Shown here in pieces: positions 56,621 through 64,000 of a stretch of DNA of 64,000 bases (position 1 is its first letter; each line of letters begins with the position of its first letter). The notes beneath the pieces were generated by a model. The model did no database searches, was not told where the DNA came from, and saw only the letters and a program-made list of their open reading frames with translations. Source of the stretch: Lindgomyces ingoldianus (lineage: Eukaryota; Ascomycota; Dothideomycetes; Pleosporales; Lindgomycetaceae). The position numbers and the translations under genes are program-made. The DNA lies in assembly GCF_010093535.1 (NCBI RefSeq), contig NW_022985188.1:729248-793247 (forward strand), read 5' to 3'.

Positions 56621-59120
56621 ATGGCGCAACCAACTGTGAATAAGTGGGTAAAGGCCGAGTTTCGTCGTCGCTATGGGGATGAGAAGAAGCTGCCTGCGTT
56701 AAACTTCGACAAGTTACGCAACGAACTTCAAAAAATTCGCCCTAACGACGCTAAGGAAATTACTGCAGCGTTGAAGCGGTAAGTGAAAGCCCCCCTAAGT
56801 ATTGGCTTTTATCTAACTCAAGACAGGATGGATGATAGTATGATTTTGGTGGGCTATTCCGCAGGGAAATGCGTTAAATATAGCTAACTGTGTGCAGATT
56901 TTATGTAGTCGATTCCCTCTCGATGGAAAAGGCCTCTTTCAGAATCGAAATGCAGTGATTGACGCACTATCCCAGCTCAGGCCCGGTCTCCCCTTGAGTG
57001 CGGCAACTTATACCGTCAAGAAGTTAGTATTGCCCAGAATTCGCCATGTACCCATCATAGGGTCAACTCAATGCAAAACCGTACTAAAATATGAGAAGGG
57101 TCGAACAGGCAAATTTCAAGTCGGCTGCCAGATTGGCATCTCCCACGGAATCACAGGGGACAAACCTTGAACCTGCTCAGCAGGTGAGGTCAGCAGCTGT
57201 TCAAAGTAGTGCACCCAAGCAACCTCAGCAAGCCAAGCCAGCTATTGCCCCCCAGAATCTCCTCAATCTATCCCGGTTAACTCCACCAATCGTTCAAGGC
57301 GGGGTTCCCATTCAGTCTCCCGTCTCCGATTTTGCCTTTCGGATGGTATGGATAGGTCGACGACCTACTTGATCACTGCTAACTATGTTCAGCCTTCTTC
57401 ATCAAATCTTGCATTAAATCCACCCTATTCTTTTTTACAGCCGTCAGACGACCTTTTAGCAAAGAAATTGAGACAGATACAGCTTGCAGACAATCCTCGA
57501 GATACACCCGTAAGTCTTGGCCAAGTCTTTGAATGTGCTCGCCTTGATAAATTTTGGGGAATAGCCTAGTGAAAGGGCCTCTATATCAGTGGGATCTGAT
57601 GATGAATCTCTGGATTCCAAGGAAGAAGTCGCCAACAAAATCGGCCGTAGTTCTAGCCGATTTGGTCGCTTGATGACCAAAAAGAGGGCAAACATGATAC
57701 TCGGCGGGGAGTCCGATGATCAAGGAGCTCAGGTCCGGCATGCTCCATTGCTCTCTGGAAAAACCATTGAAGCGGCCAAAACTGATCTAGTACCCCAGTA
57801 CGGTTTCCTCGGTGAGAAAATTACTGTGGATACTGGCCATTCTGACCCTCTGATATTCATTAATACAAATACCCCGTTCTCCGCCTTCATATGCGGTGTT
57901 CAAGGAAGCGGAAAGAGTCATACGACATCATGTATTCTCGGTAAGTCCGACCGATGTCTCTGTTAACACCTACTAATAGTTATTAATTAACTAGAAAATG
58001 CCCTCATACGTTCATGCGAGATTGGCGAACTGAAGAGCCCCCTGTCAGCGCTAGTGTTTAGTTTTGGCGACTTTAACGTCGATGGTGCCGGTTTCAGCAT
58101 CAGCGAAGCTGCCTTTCTTGCCATGCCTCACTCGGATTTCCCTGGGCACCCCTCGGTCAAGAAAGTCACTATCATGGTGCCTCCATCGAATCCAGCTCTG
58201 GCAAGGTTGTATCGGCGGATTCCTAATGTTAAAGTCATACCATTCAAGTTAAAGCCTGAGACACTTGGCATCGGTACACTGCTTACGCTGATGGCTGTAA
58301 ATCAATCGGATAGTACGCCCCTCTATATGGCGCAGGTCACCAAGATTCTCCGAGAGATTGCGCTGGAGCATGAGGGTAGGTTTGACTACGCCTACTTCAA
58401 GAAGAAAATTGATCTTTGTGACTTCAATCCTACCCAATTGAACATGCTCACCATGCGTCTCGATCTACTCGAATCGTTCTTGGATCTAGATAATAGTTGT
58501 CCTGCACCAACATTCCAGCCTGGAGAAGTGACTATCATGGATATGTCATGTCCTTTTGTTGACGCAAATACCGCTTGCGTTCTGTTCAAGATTGGGCTTC
58601 AGGTGTATCTACAATCAAAGGCGCCTGGTAAAATGATCGTCCTTGACGAAGCGCACAAGGTAAAGAAGTTCCATTTCTCCTTCCTTCGTGTTTACTAAAT
58701 AAGTACCAGTACATGCTTGAAGTCCCAGGTGCCAAAGCCCTAAACGACTACCTCCTAGCTATCATTCGCCTCCAACGACACTATGGAGCACGTGTTATCG
58801 TCTCAACGCAGGAGCCAGTCCTTCTCACCGACCTTATCGCACTCTGCTCTATAACTGTGATTCACCGCTTCTTCAGCCCAGAATGGTTCGCCGCGCTGAA
58901 GAAACACATTCCCATGGCTGGGCATGATCATATCGAGCTAATGCAGAAGATTGAGCAGCTTGCGACAGGACATGCCCTTATATATTCGTCGAATGCGGTG
59001 TTGGGACAGAATGAGGACGGAAGTCTGATCAAGGGCACTGGAAAGCTCATTGAAGTTGAGATACGGAGCCGGGTCACGAGCGACGGTGGTCAGTCGGTGT
59101 TGTGCGTGGATGAAGTGTAG
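56621..59120 (+). CDS. HerA/FtsK-like P-loop ATPase, multi-exon
   Basis: From ATG 56621 (MAQPTVNKWVKAEF), introns 56779-56826, 57346-57440, 57941-57994 and 58660-58709 have good donors, branch sites and acceptors and join in frame. Two further junctions (about 56850-56910, and between 57048 and 57113) are less certain. The join after the GTAAGT at 57510 is also unresolved: the nearest acceptor breaks the frame, and a join at 57612 would restore it. Conserved parts: Walker A GVQGSGKSHT near 57900, FSFGDFN after the next intron, Walker B MIVLDEAHK at 58630-58659, then VIVSTQEP (sensor-like) and a C-terminal region to TAG 59118-59120. The order fits HerA/VirD4-type ring ATPases found in many fungi with unknown role. 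The N-terminal part is Pro/Gln-rich linker. The last three exons carry no stop. Confidence 0.7.
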
Positions 59121-59938
59121 TTGTGAACCATTACCGGTAGCATCTTGCGGCATTACGGTAGAGAGTCTTCATTAGGATTGCTACAAAGCATTGGGTGTAT
59201 ACCATGTGATCTTATCCAGCAGGAGTAGGGCTACATAGGTATAGGCACATTCTAGATTGCTCCGTGTTCCTATACCTGTTGTCTAAGGGGTTGCAATGTA
59301 TGGTGGATGCATTTGGCTCGGCCTTTCTTCGTGGCTGCCAAGGCCTAAGGACATTTGTTGCAAATAGAGGTTGCGTGAGCATGCAGCTAGGTAGAAGCTG
59401 ATGAAGTGAAGTGTATTGTGAAGTGTATAAGTGCTCTGCTGCAGAGTATTTATCTACATCTATGACTGAAGGGGCAGTAAGGGCCATAGTAATGGTCGAG
59501 TAGCCATAGTCAAGGTAGTAGGGGCCGTTGTGGCTCAGGGAAGGAAGATTTCCGTATCAGGAATGCGACAACATTCGCCGTCCAAAGCGTAATCATTTGC
59601 GTGAGAGCGAATCCTTCCCCGGATTTAAGGCTGGGTGTCAAACATCCACAGAATAACGCTACGGCTCGAGCGTCCTTGTTTATATATCGTCAGAGTAGTT
59701 TTCATTAATGAAATCCATGCACCCAAGATTCCCTTCGCCCTAATTCTCAGAGCTTACCTAAGCACTAGTCTAGGCCGGTACTCGTGGAAAGAACACTGCT
59801 GGACTGATTGACAATCAGGCGAACCGTCTATGTCACCTACCTCAACCTTTGATATTTAGCACAGCAGTCTGACATTCCTTAAGGTTTTCTTCCTCCCTCT
59901 ACAATCCCAACCTCTCGGTTTCCATCCCAGTCTTCACC
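59121..59938. other. Intergenic region
   Basis: No gene seen. The pyrimidine-rich stretch at 59880-59935 before ATG 59939 looks like the promoter and 5' UTR of the former glycosyltransferase gene. Confidence 0.5.
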
Positions 59939-61420
59939 ATGTCGACGTTCCAACGGATTCTCTCATTAGGATTCATCCCCATCCTTGCTCTTCTAGCTCT
60001 CCAGTTTTACTCTCCCGAGGCATTCCAGTCTTTCCAAGATGTCATGTATCCGTACGTTTCTGGTACTCCACTGAGTCATTTCTTCCATGATTTTCTCCCT
60101 CCTCGATCTGAAACGCCCATTATCGTGACTAGCATGACCTACTAGTCGTATTACCTGACCTAGGATACCTGATAATCTTCATCGCTGGAAGAACTTTCTA
60201 GAAACACATCACGAATCTCCATCCCAATATCAATTTCTCGCCAATGATCGGTCATGACGACAAGATGAGCGATGAAGATATCAAAACCTGGATGTCCCTT
60301 TCCAATGGCGTCGGCCAAGAATTGTTCAACTAAAAACGGTGCTGGCAGGTGATATGCCTAATCAGCAAGAGAGTATTCAAATTCAATTCCGAGAATTTCG
60401 GGAGAAGTATGGCAGCAAGAAGCCCCTTATTAGTATGTTCGATCAAACTGTTGCAAGTAGTTACCCCATTCTGCTAGGAGGACCTAGAATCATACCAGAT
60501 GCAAACATCGACATCAGCCTAGCTCCACTCACGCTTGAATCGAACGACACTTATCCTTTTTGTGTTGGCAAGGCACCCCAACAGCGTGGCCAACAGTCCG
60601 TACTACGGCTCATGCTTTCCGCTCCGCTACGGTCACGTGAGTCGTACAAAAGTAGTAACTTTGTGAGCCGTGGCATGATATTGCGAAGGCGAAGGAGGAC
60701 GGAAAGAAGATTATTGCTGTTAGCCAAGGCACCGTGAATACCAATCCAGAAGACCTTGTACTGCCTACACCAGAAGAATTAAAAAGTCGCGATGATGCTT
60801 TAGTTATTGCATCCTTGGTGGTTATCGAGCCGGAAGACGTCCCGAATCTAGTTGTGCCTGTAAATGCGAGGGTAACGAAATTTGTGCCATACGATTTGTT
60901 GCTACTGTTGGTAAGTATTCCGTTCGGGTGGAACCTGGATATCTTAGCTGACTTCAAATATCAGACGGACGTTCTTGTTCCAAATGGCGGATACGGGGCA
61001 GTCCAACATTGCCTTCGAGTTGGAAGGCCCATGGTTGTGTCCGGGACTGGCTAAGACAAAACTAATACGAATGCCATTGTGCAGTGGTCAGTGGTCGGAA
61101 TCAACCTTGGTGAGCGCCAGCCTGGCGCACAGAAGATATGGGTGAGGGTGAGGGAAATACTTAACAACGAAACTTACAAGAACAAGGCTATGGTGATGAG
61201 CAAACAATACGAGAAATATGATATGTAGGAGGTTTTGGACAACATGGTAAATGACGTTGTGAGAGATTGGATGCGAAAAAACCGGCTAGTAGAAGGGGAT
61301 TGTAAAAGTGATGGATCACACTTAGGTTTATTATTTCCACGTATTAACCTATCATGTTTTCTATCACTTTTGAAAAGTTTGGCCTTCGCTGCGGAGGCTG
61401 ATTTGTTGTTTATCGCCTAA
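59939..61420 (+). pseudogene. UDP-glycosyltransferase (family-1 type) relic
   Basis: ATG 59939 starts a membrane-anchor N-terminus (ILSLGFIPILALLALQF) that reaches TAG at 60143. The following sequence reads, in changing frames, through GRTF and HPNIDFSP at about 60190-60240, then IQFREFREKYGSKKPLI and SLAPLTLESNDTYPF at about 60370-60560. It continues through VSQGTVNTNPEDLVLPT at 60718-60770 and the donor-binding block VPNGGYGAVQHCLRVGRP at about 60980-61033 (G-G-x-x-x-x-x-H-type, where families usually have a Gly-Gly-Asn or Gly-Gly-Tyr before the loop). A TAG-like break follows at about 61052 (SGTG then stop then DKTNTN). The C-terminal tail runs to 61420. At least three stops and two frameshifts: non-functional. 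The intact enzyme would have transferred sugar to a lipid or secondary metabolite. Confidence 0.8.
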
Positions 61421-63265
61421 AAGCGAGCATTATTCAGACCCTAGTCACTTTCCCTTTATACCCTTGTTCCGTCGTTGATAGATACACAAACCTACCGATA
61501 ATCAATTTGTTCCTTTAAACACAATTTCAAACACTATGTGGAACGAAGCAACACCAAAGTCCGACTTTCTATCTTTGCTGCCCCATCTGCACTCCAAGGT
61601 ATACAAACACATATTCTCAGCCAACGGCCTAAGTCCGAGTACCAATGACTCTTCATACCTGACAAGGGATTTTATGACGTGGGAAAGCATGAGGCTGTTA
61701 AGATTATGGAGAAGAAGCACATTCAATTCTCCAATGAAATACAGTTATATTTGTGACAGCTCGATTGAGAACCTCGTGACCTTCAGCTCTGATAAGCCTT
61801 AGTCTGTGATTTCATTCGGGTATATTGGAGAGCATTGGGCCTTGCCTTGTTCTAATTTATCAGTAACCTAGACAAACTCCGAGTCTTAAAGATTTAATCA
61901 AGTATTATTGAGCCAATTCAACTCCAGATACACTCTCCTATCTCTGAGTCTCGCTGGATTAGCGATTGGGGCACTGGAGCTGCGGTTGATATCGGGACCT
62001 TCGTGTATATTATACCCATAAGATAATCTTTTATGTAAGATCTTCGTGACTCTTATAGCCTAACATAATACTAGTCTAGCGAATTCTCTGTGAGCCTATG
62101 TTGGCAGAAGCAAGTCCTACTATTCGAATTATAGTCATCACCATATTTCCCACAAAGTCACCGTGATGTTATTTGCATAGGTAATAGCGGACTATACTTC
62201 CCGCTTTGCCTTCAGGAGCAAGTTCAAGGAAACTTTATATAATTACCTTAACATTAACGAACACTAAATAAAAGATTTTCTCACTCAGGGGGGAAGAACT
62301 ACTCATAGACTAGCCCACTCCTTTGCATATATAGACCCCTAAGGTCCCTCACTGCGTGGCGAAAAACACGCCATGACGAAAATCCACTAACACTTTTCGA
62401 CACAACAAACTCAACAGCAAGGTACGACCGTAGATATTCTCAGGATAGCAGCTTTGAATCTTGAATTATTGTCTGTCATTATTATATTTTGACAGTTTTT
62501 ACTCCTTACTGTGCAATACCACCATCTGCATTGAGCTTCTCTCGAGAGCTTGACTTAGAACAGCCTGGTAGCCACTACAAAGTCGATAGATCTTGTTGAA
62601 AATCCTACAAATTGTAGACAGGCATGTAAGCTTCCTATTCTAAGAGCAGCAACTTGATCCGAATTTTGTTGTGCTGTCGCGGCGACTTGACATCTATCTG
62701 TAGATTTTAGAAAACCCGGCATGAAACTTAGTGGCTGTATAGAAAAGTTGAAATCAGCTTAGCTAAAATCTAGGGCTGAATACCGCATTGTTGCCTAATT
62801 TCTTAGCGTTTGGCGTCGCACAGCCATTTGAAAGAATGGCGCGTGTTAGCGACTCACTGGCTATGCTATGCCCTCTCATATTATGTCATAAAGGCCACGT
62901 AGCTGTTCCACTTTGTCGCTTAATGCTGGAACTTTCCCTCCGTCTTGATATCTCTTCACGATCAACACAGTAACAAAATTACTTTTCTCAGATCTCATGC
63001 TAGAAGCCGGGAATGTGCCTTAGAGAAGTGCAGGCGGCTTGTGCGCTGCCTCATGACCTGTACAGCGTGCACGTGACGGTGCAGGTGAGCCTGCGCCATG
63101 TTTTTGCACTGCCTCAAGTACGATCACCACAGCCTACCACTATAAGAGACTACGTCAAATCAGTCTTTCCTACTTTTCCATACTCAGTTAGACGACGTGA
63201 AAACCTCCCCTTTCTTAAACAGTTCTCTCTTCTTGTGTTAGCATCCCCGAACTCCTGTAACAGTC
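61421..63265. other. No intact gene; possible small relic at 61536-61860
   Basis: 61536-61860 has a weak coding look (GKHEAVKIMEKKHIQFSN and EPRDLQL in one frame, with TGA codons between) but no family I can name. 61870-62780 holds nothing recognisable. 62990-63265 is a GC-normal leader directly upstream of the HET gene and may contain its promoter. Confidence 0.4.
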
Positions 63266-64000
63266 ATGCAATTACTGCACTTTAATGACTCTGGAAGACT
63301 GGTCTTAACAGACTTCGCTAAAAGAACAATTCCGCCGTATGCAATCCTGTCACATAGATGGTGGGGAGACGACCTTGAGGTCCACTACCAGGAAGTACTA
63401 AACAACACCTATGCAAGCAAGGATGGCTACCGCAAGATCAGATTTTGCGCCGAACAGGCTGCCCAAGATGAACTACAGTACTTTTGGGTTGACACATGTT
63501 GCTTCGACAGATACAACAGCCGTGAACGCTCGAATGCGGTCAACTCGATGTTCCGGTGGTATCAGAACGCCGCAAAATGTTACGTATTCCTTCGCGATGT
63601 GTCAGTAGCTACTGCGACAGATGCCCAGCAGCAAAGTACATGGGAAGCACGTTTCCAGGCAAGCGAATGGTTTACTCGAGCTTGGACGCTTCAAGAACTT
63701 ATTGCTCCAGCATCAGTTGAATTCTTTTCTTCTGAAGGTCAGCGACTGGGAGATAAGGAATCCCTCCTGCAATTGATACACAACATAACTAGCATTCCAT
63801 TAGAGGCTTTACAGGGCTGTCCTCTGGAGAAGTTCAGTGTCTCCGATCGAATGACGTGGGCCCGAACCCGCAAAGCGACCGAGCCAGAAGACCATGCATA
63901 TTGTCTTCTTGGAGTTCTCAACGTACAAATACCTCTCACATACGGTGAAGGAAAAGAGAAAGCATTAAGCAGGCTTCAAGACGAGGTTAAACACTCGGAT
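63266..64000 (+). CDS. HET-domain protein, N-terminal 245 codons (continues past right edge)
   Basis: ATG 63266 opens MQLLHFNDSGRLVLTDF, the usual start of HET (heterokaryon incompatibility) proteins. The frame stays open for all 245 codons to the window edge, with no intron needed. Hallmarks in order: YAILSHRW (25-32), CAEQAAQD and FWVDTCC (61-79), SMFRWYQNAAKCYVFL (94-109), WFTRAWTLQELIAP (135-148), FFSSEG and LGDKESL (153-167), RMTWARTRKATEPEDHAYCLLGV (195-217) and PLTYGEG (223-229). HET proteins trigger programmed cell death in non-self recognition; many are followed by NACHT, ankyrin or WD repeats, which cannot be seen here. No RIP stops, so probably functional. Confidence 0.93.
   Translation, partial: MQLLHFNDSGRLVLTDFAKRTIPPYAILSHRWWGDDLEVHYQEVLNNTYASKDGYRKIRFCAEQAAQDELQYFWVDTCCFDRYNSRERSNAVNSMFRWYQNAAKCYVFLRDVSVATATDAQQQSTWEARFQASEWFTRAWTLQELIAPASVEFFSSEGQRLGDKESLLQLIHNITSIPLEALQGCPLEKFSVSDRMTWARTRKATEPEDHAYCLLGVLNVQIPLTYGEGKEKALSRLQDEVKHSD

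Overview
The window is genomic DNA of a filamentous ascomycete (Pezizomycotina). The evidence is short spliceosomal introns (about 48-115 nt, GTAAGT/GTATGT-type donors, CTAAC-like branch sites), a HET-domain gene, a multi-exon P-loop ATPase, and very AT-rich repeat blocks in which C-to-T and G-to-A changes have filled every frame with TAA/TAG/TGA. The last is the signature of repeat-induced point mutation (RIP). I cannot name the species.

Layout. (1) 1-3.6 kb, balanced composition: a coiled-coil gene running off the left edge, a broken minus-strand gene, and a full-length alpha/beta-hydrolase relic killed only by nonsense codons. (2) 3.6-45.4 kb: a nest of transposons whose borders I resolved by terminal repeats and target-site duplications (TSDs). 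A foldback DNA transposon (A, 5121-19751) holds a Gypsy (6464-17625, TSD CTAGC), which holds a Copia (7340-12830, TSD ATAGT). Next to it a short LTR element (Z, 19973-44240, TSD TAAAT) is split in its 3' LTR by a second DNA transposon (B, 21254-44123, TA). B holds a Gypsy chromovirus (21497-30161, TSD CTTTA), itself carrying a 1.13-kb TIR element (25424-26554). B also holds a minus-strand Copia (30538-43556, TSD AAATA) carrying an inverted Copia of the same family (36788-43175, TSD CTTTC). Solo LTRs sit around the nest. (3) 45.4-51.6 kb, a gene island: one apparently intact four-exon secreted-protein gene, several relics, and the 5' end of a dynamin-like GTPase gene joined to a broken pogo-type transposase. 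(4) 51.6-56.4 kb: chromovirus remnants, a 415-bp miniature LTR element (TRIM) with 77-bp terminal repeats, and a second, clean copy of element B. (5) 56.4-64 kb: a multi-exon HerA/FtsK-like ATPase gene, a dead UDP-glycosyltransferase gene, and the N-terminal 245 codons of a HET-domain gene running off the right edge.

How the parts relate. The DNA transposons A, B and the 1.13-kb element insert at TA, share an ACGT-type end with paired subterminal repeats, and encode no transposase. The pogo-type relic at 50.6-51.6 kb has the same end design and is the only plausible source of transposase seen here. The Copia at 7.3 kb and the TRIM both carry primer-binding sites that look complementary to anticodon arms (half-tRNA priming). 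The host genes are of the lineage-variable kind often found beside repeat blocks: secreted protein, HET, glycosyltransferase, dynamin-like. The most distinctive items are the TRIM and the shared architecture of the TA transposons.
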